A stretch of 64,000 nt of DNA from CALBPI01 sp963922335 (GTDB taxonomy: Bacteria; Pseudomonadota; Gammaproteobacteria; Steroidobacterales; Woeseiaceae), in assembly GCA_963922335.1 (NCBI GenBank), contig CAWUIB010000009.1, positions 1 to 64,000 on the forward strand, written 5' to 3'. Shown piece by piece: positions 41,729 through 49,795 of this stretch (position 1 is the stretch's first letter; every line of letters begins with the position of its first letter). The notes beneath the pieces are model-generated. The model was not told the origin of the DNA. It did no database searches and saw nothing but the letters and a program-made list of their open reading frames with translations. Both the position numbers and the translations under genes were made by a program.

Positions 41729-42912
41729 CACGACTGTGGGACAAGGGGGCGAGTCTCGACGATCGTGTGCTGCGCTACACCGCAGGCGAGGACCATATAC
41801 TCGACGAGCGTCTTGTCAGTTACGACGTCACTGCATCGACAGCACACGTCAATATGCTGCACGCTCAGGGCTTGCTGAACGACTCGGATCACGCCGCGAT
41901 TGTTGACGGCTTGAGCCAGCTCGGCGCATCGCACGCTGCCGGTGAATGGCACATCGCGCTCGAAGATGAGGACGCTCACACTGCGCTGGAGTCGCGACTG
42001 ACGGCGGCGATAGGACCTGCGGGCGGGCGCATGCACCTCGGTCGCTCGCGCAACGATCAGGTTTTGGCTGCACTGCGGTTGTACTTGCGCGACGCGGTCG
42101 AGTCACTGACCGAGGGCGCTAACGATATCGTGAGAGCACTATTCGAACTGGCGGGTCGCGAACCGGAAACCGCGCTGCCCGGCTACACGCATATGCAGCA
42201 GGCCATGCCGAGCAGTGTGCCACTGTGGTGCGGCGGATTCGCAGCGAACCTGCAAGACGATGCGCTTGCGCTGAAGCGCTGTCTCGCTCGCATCAACGTA
42301 GGACCGCTGGGCAGTGCGGCGGGCTACGGCACGCCCGGCATCCCGATCAACCGCGAGCACACAGCAGCCGCCCTTGGTTTCGATACGGTTCAGGAGCCGG
42401 TCACAGCAGTCCAGTTGGCGCGCGGTAAGGCCGAGGCCACTGTCTGTTTTGAATTGACGGTATTACTCAACGACTGCTCGAGAATTGCCGCAGATTTGCT
42501 GTTGTTCTATACGCAGGAGTTCGCGTACGTCACGCTGCCCGACACGCTCACTACTGGCTCATCGATCATGCCGCAAAAGCGTAATCCCGATGTGCTGGAG
42601 CTCATTCGTGCCGCCCCGGCCACAGCGCAAGGCTGTCTGAACGAGTGTCTATCGATCACAACCAAGTTGACCTCCGGATACCACCGAGACTTACAACGAC
42701 TGAAGTCGCCCCTGTTCCGCTGTATCGATCTTGCCGGGGACACCCTGGCAATCCTGAAAGCCATGCTCGAGGGGGTGCAATTCGTTACGCAAAACATCCA
42801 GATGAGCGATGGCTTGTACGCGGCGGAGAAAGCGAATCGACTGGTGGTCGAAGAGGGCATCAGTTTTCGTGAGGCGTACCGGCGCGTTGGCAAGGAATAC
42901 GGCAAGACCTGA
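41725..42912 (+). CDS. argH: Argininosuccinate lyase, short form
   Basis: Splits argininosuccinate to arginine and fumarate, completing the pathway. The superfamily signature GSSIMPQKRNPDVLELIR is intact, with LGRSRNDQVLAALRLYLRDA and YTHMQQAMPSSV. The protein is 395 residues, compared with about 460 for most ArgH, and it ends soon after FREAYRRVGKEYG, so the usual C-terminal helical domain is shortened. The conserved catalytic blocks are all present. Last gene of the overlapping arg operon. Confidence 0.93.
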   Translation: MTRLWDKGASLDDRVLRYTAGEDHILDERLVSYDVTASTAHVNMLHAQGLLNDSDHAAIVDGLSQLGASHAAGEWHIALEDEDAHTALESRLTAAIGPAGGRMHLGRSRNDQVLAALRLYLRDAVESLTEGANDIVRALFELAGREPETALPGYTHMQQAMPSSVPLWCGGFAANLQDDALALKRCLARINVGPLGSAAGYGTPGIPINREHTAAALGFDTVQEPVTAVQLARGKAEATVCFELTVLLNDCSRIAADLLLFYTQEFAYVTLPDTLTTGSSIMPQKRNPDVLELIRAAPATAQGCLNECLSITTKLTSGYHRDLQRLKSPLFRCIDLAGDTLAILKAMLEGVQFVTQNIQMSDGLYAAEKANRLVVEEGISFREAYRRVGKEYGKT

Positions 42913-42960
42913 GACGAACGGGTTATAGTCTTCGCCCCCGATGCAACAGACGAGACCCCA

Positions 42961-43392
42961 ATGATCTGGCATTCCAAAGTCATCCCAACACTGGATGCAA
43001 CGAACGCGATGAGCGCGAACACGCTGGTTGCGCACCTGGACATCCAGATCGTCGAAGTCGGCGACGACTACATCACCGGCACTATGCCCGTGGATGCTCG
43101 CACCCACCAGCCTTACGGCATTCTGCATGGCGGTGCGAGTGTCGTTCTGGCGGAGTCTCTCGGCAGCCTTGGCGCAGCGCTGTGTGTCGATCTTGAGCGC
43201 TACCGGGTTGTCGGGCTCGATATCAACTCCAACCATATTCGCGGCGTCAGGAGCGGCCGGGTCAGTGCAACCGCAACGCCGGTGCATATCGGTCGACAGA
43301 CTCAGGTGTGGTCGATCCGTCAGGTGGATGAGAATGACAAACTGACGACCATTACGCGCCTCACCATGGCGGTGCTGGAGAATCCTTCGTGA
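42961..43392 (+). CDS. Hotdog-fold acyl-CoA thioesterase (PaaI/YdiI type)
   Basis: A 143-residue thioesterase with the family core HQPYGILHGGASVVLAESLG (catalytic Glu in AES, oxyanion HGG) and the second strand GLDINSNHIRGVRSGRV. YdiI and PaaI homologues hydrolyse aromatic or dihydroxynaphthoyl-CoA, but substrate cannot be read from sequence. It may share a transcript with lptM, since its TGA overlaps the lptM GTG. A TATAGT box near 42923 could start its own transcript. Confidence 0.88.
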   Translation: MIWHSKVIPTLDATNAMSANTLVAHLDIQIVEVGDDYITGTMPVDARTHQPYGILHGGASVVLAESLGSLGAALCVDLERYRVVGLDINSNHIRGVRSGRVSATATPVHIGRQTQVWSIRQVDENDKLTTITRLTMAVLENPS

Positions 43393-43547
43393 AGAAGCCC
43401 GTCGCCCTGTTGTTGCTGGTCGCACTGACCGCCTGTGGACAGACAGGAGATCTCTACCTGCCGCCCGCCGCGCAAACCCCGACTCCTGAATCGCCAGCCG
43501 ATACTGAAGAGAACGAAGAAGATGACGAAGAAACTCCTGCTGGTTGA
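43389..43547 (+). CDS. lptM: LptM (YifL) lipoprotein overlapping polA
   Basis: LptM is a tiny outer-membrane lipoprotein that assists disulphide maturation of the LptD translocon. The 52-codon frame opens with GTG and reads MKKPVALLLLVALTACGQTG, then DLYLPP: a signal sequence, lipobox LTAC and the diagnostic CGQ.G.LYLP motif. It continues into an acidic tail (EENEEDDEE). GTGA joins it to the thioesterase gene. The last 26 bases are read in another frame as the start of polA. In E. coli the gene is beside lysA/dapF; here it is before polA. Confidence 0.88.
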   Translation: MKKPVALLLLVALTACGQTGDLYLPPAAQTPTPESPADTEENEEDDEETPAG

Positions 43548-46212
43548 CGGCTCCTCCTACCTGTTTCGTGCGTTCCATGCACTGCCGCCGTTAACCAACA
43601 GCAATGGTGAACCAACCGGTGCGCTGCACGGGGTTCTGAACATGTTGAACAAACTGATCCGCGAAGAGGAGCCCGACTACGTTGGTGTGGTCTTTGATGC
43701 ACCGGGCAAGACGTTTCGTGATGACATGTTCGCCGATTACAAAGCGCAACGTCCTCCCATGCCAGACGATCTCAGAAGCCAGATTCAGCCGCTGCTCGAC
43801 ATCGTCGTCGCAATGGGCTTGCCGTTGCTACGGGTGTCAGGGGTCGAAGCGGATGACGTTATTGGCACGCTCGCGGTACAGGCGGCCGAAAAAGGTATCG
43901 ACACCATCGTCTCCACCAGCGACAAGGACATGGCACAGCTCGTGCGCGACGGTGTCACGCTAGTGAACACGATGAGCAACACGACGCTCGACCGGGATGG
44001 GGTCAAGGAGAAGTTCGACGTTTGGCCAGAACAGATCATCGATTACCTTGCCCTGGTCGGCGACAGCGCTGACAACATCCCCGGCGTACCGCGTGTTGGC
44101 GCAAAGACAGCAGCCAAGTGGCTCGCAGCGTACGGCTCGATCGAGGGCATTCGTGAGCACGCGGACGAGATCAAGGGCAAGGTGGGTGAGAGCCTGCGCG
44201 AGCACATGGACAAGCTACCGATGTATCAGGCGCTGACCACCATCAAGCTCGACTGCGAACTCGATCATGCAGCGGATGGACTGAGCCCCGGCACTGCCGA
44301 TACAAACGCCCTGCGAACGCTTTATCAACGTTGGGAGCTCAACACGCTGCTACGTCAGTTAGAGGAAACCACGGGAGACGCACCCCCGACTGCTGCGCCA
44401 CCCGAGACACCCGCTGAATACGAGACGGTTTTGGACGAAGCAGCGTTTGCAAAGTGGCTCAAAGTGATCGAAGCCGCATCACTTGTCGCTGTCGATACTG
44501 AGACCAATAGTCTCGACTATATGAAAGCGGAACTTGTTGGCATTAGCTTGTGTGTGGAACCCGGCACCGCAGCTTATATCCCGGTGGCGCATGACTACGA
44601 GGGAGCGCCGAAGCAACTGGCGCGCGACTTTGTGCTCGACGCCATGAAGCCGTTTCTCGAGAGTGACAAACCCAAGCTCGGTCATCACCTTAAATATGAT
44701 GCGCACATCTTCGCGCGTTACGGCATATCGCTCGGCGGCATCCCTGAAGACTCGATGCTGCAGTCCTATACCCTGAACTCGACCGCCTCGCGTCACGACA
44801 TGGATTCGCTCGCGCGTCACTATCTCGGTAGAACGACCATCAAGTACGAGGACGTTGCGGGCAAAGGTGCGAAGCAGAAAACGTTCGACCAAATCGATCT
44901 CGAGACTGCAGCGCCCTATGCGGCCGAAGATGCCGACATCACACTGCAGCTGCACCAGCACTTGGCACAGTCACTCGCGGAAATACCGAGTCTTCAATCG
45001 GTATACGACGATATCGAACGCCCGCTGGCACCGGTCCTGCTGGATATGGAAGAGCAGGGCGTATTGATCGACCGTGGGCTGTTGGAACAGCAAAGCGAGG
45101 AGCTCGCGGCGAGCATGGCACAACTTGAATTGCGTGCGCACGAACTCGCGGGTCGCGAATTCAATCTTGGATCGCCGAAGCAGCTTGGCGAAATCCTGTT
45201 CGAGGAACTGGGGTTGCCCGTGAAACGCAAGACCGCAAAAGGTGCACCGTCGACCGCCGAAGATGTGCTTGCGGAACTCGCGGCCGAGTTCGAACTGCCG
45301 GAGGTCATTCTGAACTACAGGTCAGTGTCGAAACTGAAAAGCACCTACACCGACAAGCTGCCGACGCTGATTGCCACCGACGGTCGCGTACACACCTCCT
45401 ACCACCAAGCAGTCGCGGCAACCGGTCGACTCTCCTCATCGGACCCGAACCTGCAGAACATTCCCATACGAACGCCGGAAGGCCGACGCATTCGGCAGGC
45501 ATTCGTTCCAGCCGACGGTTACACACTGCTCGCGGCCGACTACTCTCAGATCGAATTGCGCATCATGGCGCATCTGTCCGGGGACAAGGGACTGTTGGAC
45601 GCATTCGCAAACGATGCGGATGTCCATCGTGCAACCGCGGCCGAGGTCTTCGGCATGGCACTCGATGATGTGACCGCAGACCAGCGGCGCTCTGCGAAAG
45701 CGATCAACTTCGGTCTGATCTATGGCATGTCAGCGTTCGGTCTTGCGCGCCAGCTCAATATCGGGCGCGGCGAAGCACAGACCTACGTCGATACGTACTT
45801 CGAACGCTATCCCGGTGTCCACGATTACATGGAACGCACACGCCAACAGGCGCACGACGATGGCTACGTCGAAACTCTGCATGGGCGGCGCTTGTACCTG
45901 CCGGAAATTCGCTCGCGCAACGTCCAACGTCGCCAGTATGCCGAGCGCAGTGCGATCAACGCACCGATGCAAGGTACCGCGGCCGACATCATCAAGCGCG
46001 CGATGATCGACGTGCACGGTTGGTTACGGGATTCGGGCGCAGATGCGCGGTTGATCATGCAGGTGCACGATGAGTTGGTACTCGAGGTAGCATCGCCAGA
46101 CGCGGAAGACCTGATGCAAGAGGTAGTGTCACGGATGGAACGCGCCAGCAAGCTGAACGTACCGTTAAAGGTAGATGCTTCGCTCGGCGCAAATTGGGAC
46201 GAGGCGCACTAA
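43522..46212 (+). CDS. polA: DNA polymerase I
   Basis: Repair and Okazaki-fragment polymerase. The 896-residue protein has a 5'-3' exonuclease domain (LLLVDGSSYLFRAFHALPPL, VSTSDKDMAQLV, GDSADNIPGVPRVGAKTA). A 3'-5' exonuclease domain follows (VAVDTETNSLDYMKAELVGI, LGHHLKYDAHIFARYGI), with catalytic acidic residues kept. The polymerase domain has DYSQIELRIMAHLSG, RRSAKAINFGLIYGMSAFGL and MQVHDELVLEV. ATG 43522 gives the family N-terminus and lies inside the end of lptM, so it is probably coupled to it. A longer in-frame start at 43435 is not supported. Confidence 0.97.
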   Translation: MTKKLLLVDGSSYLFRAFHALPPLTNSNGEPTGALHGVLNMLNKLIREEEPDYVGVVFDAPGKTFRDDMFADYKAQRPPMPDDLRSQIQPLLDIVVAMGLPLLRVSGVEADDVIGTLAVQAAEKGIDTIVSTSDKDMAQLVRDGVTLVNTMSNTTLDRDGVKEKFDVWPEQIIDYLALVGDSADNIPGVPRVGAKTAAKWLAAYGSIEGIREHADEIKGKVGESLREHMDKLPMYQALTTIKLDCELDHAADGLSPGTADTNALRTLYQRWELNTLLRQLEETTGDAPPTAAPPETPAEYETVLDEAAFAKWLKVIEAASLVAVDTETNSLDYMKAELVGISLCVEPGTAAYIPVAHDYEGAPKQLARDFVLDAMKPFLESDKPKLGHHLKYDAHIFARYGISLGGIPEDSMLQSYTLNSTASRHDMDSLARHYLGRTTIKYEDVAGKGAKQKTFDQIDLETAAPYAAEDADITLQLHQHLAQSLAEIPSLQSVYDDIERPLAPVLLDMEEQGVLIDRGLLEQQSEELAASMAQLELRAHELAGREFNLGSPKQLGEILFEELGLPVKRKTAKGAPSTAEDVLAELAAEFELPEVILNYRSVSKLKSTYTDKLPTLIATDGRVHTSYHQAVAATGRLSSSDPNLQNIPIRTPEGRRIRQAFVPADGYTLLAADYSQIELRIMAHLSGDKGLLDAFANDADVHRATAAEVFGMALDDVTADQRRSAKAINFGLIYGMSAFGLARQLNIGRGEAQTYVDTYFERYPGVHDYMERTRQQAHDDGYVETLHGRRLYLPEIRSRNVQRRQYAERSAINAPMQGTAADIIKRAMIDVHGWLRDSGADARLIMQVHDELVLEVASPDAEDLMQEVVSRMERASKLNVPLKVDASLGANWDEAH

Positions 46213-46228
46213 CGAATTCAATTCTGGG

Positions 46229-46255
46229 GAACTAAACACACCGGCTGTGCTCAAA
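46229..46255 (+). promoter_or_regulatory. Sigma-E/AlgU-type promoter after polA
   Basis: GAACTA (46229-46234), preceded by GGG, is followed after exactly 16 bases by TCAAA (46251-46255). This fits the sigma-E/AlgU consensus (GAACTT, 16 bases, TCNAA-like) at nearly all positions. It starts 16 bases after the polA stop and would initiate near 46261. Confidence 0.55.
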
Positions 46256-46261
46256 CCTTAT

Positions 46262-46380
46262 GAGTGCAGTGTGTACTCGCCCGTTTTCTCCTCCCTGGAC
46301 GGGCTGGTAACAGGCTTTCCCCAAGGCTTGGTTGCAATGCTTCCCCGATACGGTCGCTTACCGTATCGGGGATTTTTTTT
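46262..46380 (+). ncRNA. Candidate small RNA in the Spot 42/ErsA position downstream of polA
   Basis: A roughly 119-nucleotide transcript is predicted from the sigma-E-type promoter to a very strong terminator. It would start with a GAGT/ACTC hairpin (46262-46278). A second hairpin (GCCCG 46279-46283 / CGGGC 46300-46304) displays the pyrimidine loop TTTTCTCCTCCCTGGA, which is complementary to ribosome-binding sites. The terminator stem follows. No convincing coding frame covers it. In enterics and vibrios Spot 42 RNA, and in Pseudomonas the AlgU-dependent ErsA RNA, lie between polA and engB; engB is about 3.4 kb further on here. Synteny and promoter type point to an ErsA-like RNA; expression is inferred. 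Confidence 0.6.
46342..46380 (+). terminator. Strong intrinsic terminator
   Basis: A perfect stem of at least 12 base pairs (CCCCGATACGGT with ACCGTATCGGGG, loop CGCTT) is followed by eight T residues. It ends the candidate small RNA and any polA read-through. Confidence 0.95.
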
Positions 46381-46452
46381 GCCTAAAGTCTTCGAGGCGG
46401 CGGCGACGTATATGGCAGGAGGGAACATGGACGCCACCACCACCTCGGGACT

Positions 46453-48306
46453 CTAGAGAATCTCCGCACTCTCAAACGTCGCTTTGCAAACAGTTTCACT
46501 ATTCGGCTGCTGCGTTTCCTCCTCGTCTCCGAGCTGCGGATACAACATGCCGCTGCTGAGGTCCGTGCCCTGGCAATCCCAACGCCAATCGCGGAACTGT
46601 GCGTCGGCCGCTGGAACTGCCATCAACGTGGGTGCTTCGTCTTGTGCACCGACCCAAGTGCAGTGGCGGTATCCGAGAAAGGTCGGTGTGCGCTCGCAAG
46701 TCAGACGCTCATCCGTCGATTGAACACTGCCGCGCCCCACCACATAGACATGAACCACATGCCCTGCGGTTTCTGATGCACAAGTGCCGAGTCCGCCGAC
46801 ATGCGCGACCGGCTCACCGGTGACCACCAAGCGTCCGCCTTCGAACGTGCTGAATGCCATATCGGTTCGCCACAATCGGTTGCAGGCCGCGTCGATGACG
46901 AAGTTCCCGGCGATGTACGCGGGTTCACCGATGGCGCCAAAATCTACCTCGATCGCGCTCAGCGGTTGATCGCTACCGAACGACCATGCCCACGCGACAT
47001 ACTCGCCGTTGGCGCGCTGCGCCATGGACTGACGAGAATCCGGTAACTGGACTGCATCGGCAATACCGGGAATGAGAAATGGCGTGCTGGACCCGGCGTT
47101 GGCATCTGTTGCTTGCCACGCGATCACCTGCCCATTACTCAACAAGGCTTTGCGTCCTGAAACCGCGACCGCATTGTTGATCTCAGGAATTGCTGTCGGC
47201 GTGGTTAGTACGTTTGACGAATACTCGCTGCTTCGACCAAGCTCGCCCATTTCCCACACGGAGCCATCCGAGCGAAGGAAACTGACGTAATTGCCCTGCA
47301 TCGAAATATCCGTAACGCTGTCGATGCCCGCGAGCATCGAGACAGAACTGCTGAACCCGGGAACCCCGGATGCGGAGACGTAGCTCCACACCGCGACTCG
47401 ACCATTGCTCAACAGTGCAGCGCCAGTGCCGCCATCCAGCTGTACGCCGACACCGCCCCCACCCTCATATCGATCCTGCGGCACGACGACGGAAGTGACC
47501 GTCGCACCTTGAGCAGCAGCCAAATCCATCAGCGCGGCAAACCGGCGCGGGGTTCTGCCGCCTTCAGCGTACCCGTCCCACCATTCATAGACGGTGCCAT
47601 CTTGCGCAAGCGCAACACCGTAGTCGGCCGAGATCGCCGCTACCTCAGCGATGCCGGTTAACAACGTGTTGTCGACAACCTGGAGAAAGTGCGGCGTGTA
47701 CTCAGATTGAAAGCTGTCAACGAGCCGCGGGTTGTCCTCATAGCGGTTATGCAGCGGCCCATAGCCTTGCACCACCAAGCGACCATCTTGCGCGAGCAGC
47801 ACAAATTCATCTCCCGAGCTTCCAAATGATCGCCCTGAGAATTGCTGTATACGCAGACTCTCCGACGCGTTGGGGACAGCGTACACATGCGCTTCGGATT
47901 GTGGATCAGTGTCTCCAGGCGCTAGCGCGCCGATGGTCCAAAACCCTGATTCTGCGCTTCGATTTCGCACAATCCACGCCTCGCATTCGCTAAGCCCGCC
48001 GTTGCAAGCGCTCGTGCCGGGATTGCTGACATCGATATTGATGCCCGTGGTCACCTCGTCGAGCGTGGTGCCCGCAGACGCCGAAAAACTCTTGTTCAGG
48101 AATAGCGTTTCTGCATCTTCCCGGACCATGACGGACCTGGTCTCGAAATACAGTGTATTGCCCGATGTACCTGTGTCAGACCCGGAATCAGTGCCGGTAT
48201 CAAACTCGGTGAAATTGTAGTTCGGGGTTGAATCATCGTCGCCGAACCAAAACCAACATCCCGAAAGCGGGACAGTAAGTGCGAGTACCGCAAGTGACCT
48301 AAACAT
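46453..48306 (-). CDS. Lipoprotein with RCC1-like beta-propeller repeats
   Basis: A 617-residue exported protein: lipoprotein signal MFRSLAVLALTVPLSGC with the Cys in the lipobox, then an acidic Thr/Ser/Gly-rich linker. Repeats of the RCC1 type follow (FVLLAQDGRLVVQGYG, GVALAQDGTVYEWWDG, GAALLSNGRVAVWSY, YVSFLRSDGSVWEMG, KALLSNGQVIAWQA). A C-terminal Cys-containing domain comes last. RCC1-like propellers bind proteins; no enzyme motif is visible. ATG 48306 follows AAGGAG. It lies in an insert between polA and engB with a secreted protein and a sigma factor. Function is unknown. Confidence 0.8.
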   Translation of the reverse strand: MFRSLAVLALTVPLSGCWFWFGDDDSTPNYNFTEFDTGTDSGSDTGTSGNTLYFETRSVMVREDAETLFLNKSFSASAGTTLDEVTTGINIDVSNPGTSACNGGLSECEAWIVRNRSAESGFWTIGALAPGDTDPQSEAHVYAVPNASESLRIQQFSGRSFGSSGDEFVLLAQDGRLVVQGYGPLHNRYEDNPRLVDSFQSEYTPHFLQVVDNTLLTGIAEVAAISADYGVALAQDGTVYEWWDGYAEGGRTPRRFAALMDLAAAQGATVTSVVVPQDRYEGGGGVGVQLDGGTGAALLSNGRVAVWSYVSASGVPGFSSSVSMLAGIDSVTDISMQGNYVSFLRSDGSVWEMGELGRSSEYSSNVLTTPTAIPEINNAVAVSGRKALLSNGQVIAWQATDANAGSSTPFLIPGIADAVQLPDSRQSMAQRANGEYVAWAWSFGSDQPLSAIEVDFGAIGEPAYIAGNFVIDAACNRLWRTDMAFSTFEGGRLVVTGEPVAHVGGLGTCASETAGHVVHVYVVGRGSVQSTDERLTCERTPTFLGYRHCTWVGAQDEAPTLMAVPAADAQFRDWRWDCQGTDLSSGMLYPQLGDEEETQQPNSETVCKATFESAEIL

Positions 48307-48397
48307 GATGAGAACTCCTTGTTTCAATTTTCTTAAGCGCGATGTGCTAGAGCGCTGTTGTCAGTTCTCATTACGCGGTGCCCTGAAAAAACCGGCC

Positions 48398-48424
48398 AAA
48401 AAAACCCGGTGCAAAAGCACCGGG
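48398..48424 (-). terminator. Intrinsic terminator after the Gly-rich secreted protein gene
   Basis: On the minus strand, CCCGGTGC, loop TTTT and GCACCGGG are followed by seven T residues. It lies about 30 bases after the stop at 48456, so the upstream secreted-protein gene and the RCC1-like gene are separate units. Confidence 0.9.
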
Positions 48425-48455
48425 TCACAGGGTGTTGTTGTTTTGTTATTTGATT

Positions 48456-49067
48456 TCAGCAGAAGTCGTTCGAGTAATTGCCGGCAACGACATAGGTACA
48501 TCCGTCTGACGCGGTACCGGCGTGAAGACCGGTACGCCCGCCGGTGCCCGGCAAAAAGACCGAGGATGAACCGCCGTTTCCGCCAGCGGCTCGTCTACTT
48601 GCCTGCGCCATCGCATCCTGCACGCTGAACGTGGCAGGTCCGCCGACATAGCCACCGACGCCCTGGGCATTCATCCAGAATCGACCCGGCAACACCTGGC
48701 CAAAGAGGCTTTTGTAGAACAGGTATTCCATCGTGTGAATTTCGCGCCCGTTGATGAAGACGCCGGTGGTCCATCCGTTACCACCGCCAGACGCGGACGC
48801 CTGAAGCGGCCCACCGATGGCAAGACCCGGATGCAATTGACCAATCGGCGGCCCCTGGTCCAGGCCGTACAAGCCCGAGATAGCGTCATACCAGTACACG
48901 CCAGATTGCGCGGAACCGTAGAGCGCGATGATGCCGTCGACCTGTTCCTGACTGAGCTCCTCGCCATTCACAATGATGCGATGCGAGGGTTCAGCGTCCT
49001 CGTCAGCCAACAGCTGAGAGGAAAACGAGAGGAACAACAGTATGAAAAACATACGTAGCAGATTCAT
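48456..49067 (-). CDS. Secreted Gly-rich protein of unknown function
   Basis: A 203-residue protein with a Sec signal (MNLLRMFFILLFLSFSSQLL, cut before DEDAEP). A conserved-looking core follows: SGVYWYDAISGLYGLDQGPP, HPGLAIGGPL, GVFINGREIHTMEYLFYK and LPGRFWMNAQGVGGYVGGPA. I have seen this kind of VY/W-D-xxG-LxG...GVFINGRE pattern in uncharacterised bacterial secreted proteins but know no function. The C-terminal third is Gly/Ser-rich and ends in two cysteines. It is divergent from an ECF sigma factor across 150 bases, an arrangement that could mean control by it. Confidence 0.7.
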   Translation of the reverse strand: MNLLRMFFILLFLSFSSQLLADEDAEPSHRIIVNGEELSQEQVDGIIALYGSAQSGVYWYDAISGLYGLDQGPPIGQLHPGLAIGGPLQASASGGGNGWTTGVFINGREIHTMEYLFYKSLFGQVLPGRFWMNAQGVGGYVGGPATFSVQDAMAQASRRAAGGNGGSSSVFLPGTGGRTGLHAGTASDGCTYVVAGNYSNDFC

Positions 49068-49216
49068 GAGCTTGGCCTCAATGAGTTATTAGATTCACCT
49101 GTCCTTACGCAGGCGCGACCGAAAAGCGGCCAAAGTCATTGGAATTGGCGACAACGGCCGGTTGACAGGTGTTATGGCTGTTGCAGACTGGCGCAAACCA
49201 CTCGAGGGATTCCGCG

Positions 49217-49795
49217 GTGAGCGAAGAGTTCGAAGACGTCACGATGACCGAGTACACGCGGCATGATCGCGATATGGCGGATCGGTTGTTCCGGGAGAAC
49301 TACGATGCGTTGATGAACATCGCGCGCATGCGGCGACGAAGAGCGCAGCTCGACACTATGAACACGGTTGACCTCTTGCATGAGAGCTACCTGAAACTCG
49401 GTAAAGGGTCGGGCTACCAGTCCGTGCAGCACTTTCAACGCACAGCCTCGCTCGCCATGCGACATGTGATCGTCGACCACGCCCGCCGTCGGATCAGCGA
49501 GAAGCGCGGCGGAGCTCAGCGCGATGTGCCGCTGGACGCGGTCGAGGAAATGTTGCCAGGGTTCAGCGAAACGCCCGAGCAAGTCGTCCTGATCGCGGAA
49601 CTTATGGACCAGCTAGGGAAGGTCCGCGAGCGCTGGATGCATATCGTCGACGCGCGCTACTTCGCGGGGATGACCGAAGAAGAGACGGCCTACCTTTACG
49701 GAATTTCCGTACGAACGGTTCGGCGTGAGTGGGCCGAGGCGCGGAAGTGGCTTGCCGAAACGTTGAACGAAAACGCGACAGAACAGATCACTTAG
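49217..49795 (+). CDS. ECF-type RNA polymerase sigma factor
   Basis: A sigma-70 family factor of the ECF type, about 192 residues. Region 2 is DRLFRENYDALMNIARMRRR with TVDLLHESYLKLGKG and MRHVIVDHARRR. Region 4 is FAGMTEEETAYLYGISVRTV with RREWAEARKWL. This resembles the ECF group often named for its DHARRR motif and association with Ser/Thr kinases or secreted proteins; no kinase or anti-sigma gene is adjacent. GTG 49217 is chosen because GAGGGA lies seven bases upstream; ATG 49244 is the alternative. Its end overlaps the convergent engB by eight bases. Confidence 0.85.
   Translation: MSEEFEDVTMTEYTRHDRDMADRLFRENYDALMNIARMRRRRAQLDTMNTVDLLHESYLKLGKGSGYQSVQHFQRTASLAMRHVIVDHARRRISEKRGGAQRDVPLDAVEEMLPGFSETPEQVVLIAELMDQLGKVRERWMHIVDARYFAGMTEEETAYLYGISVRTVRREWAEARKWLAETLNENATEQIT

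Noticed and set aside
42691..43578. 295-codon open frame antisense to argH, the thioesterase and lptM
   Set aside because: A shadow of three supported genes; no recognisable motif.
46381..46452. Short ORF (ATG GAC GCC ...) just after the polA-downstream terminator
   Set aside because: Only nine codons despite a good GGAGGG site; too short to support and no conservation evidence.
46453..49795. Defence or toxin island between polA and engB
   Set aside because: No nuclease, toxin fold, helicase or reverse-transcriptase motif is visible; the genes encode exported proteins and a sigma factor.
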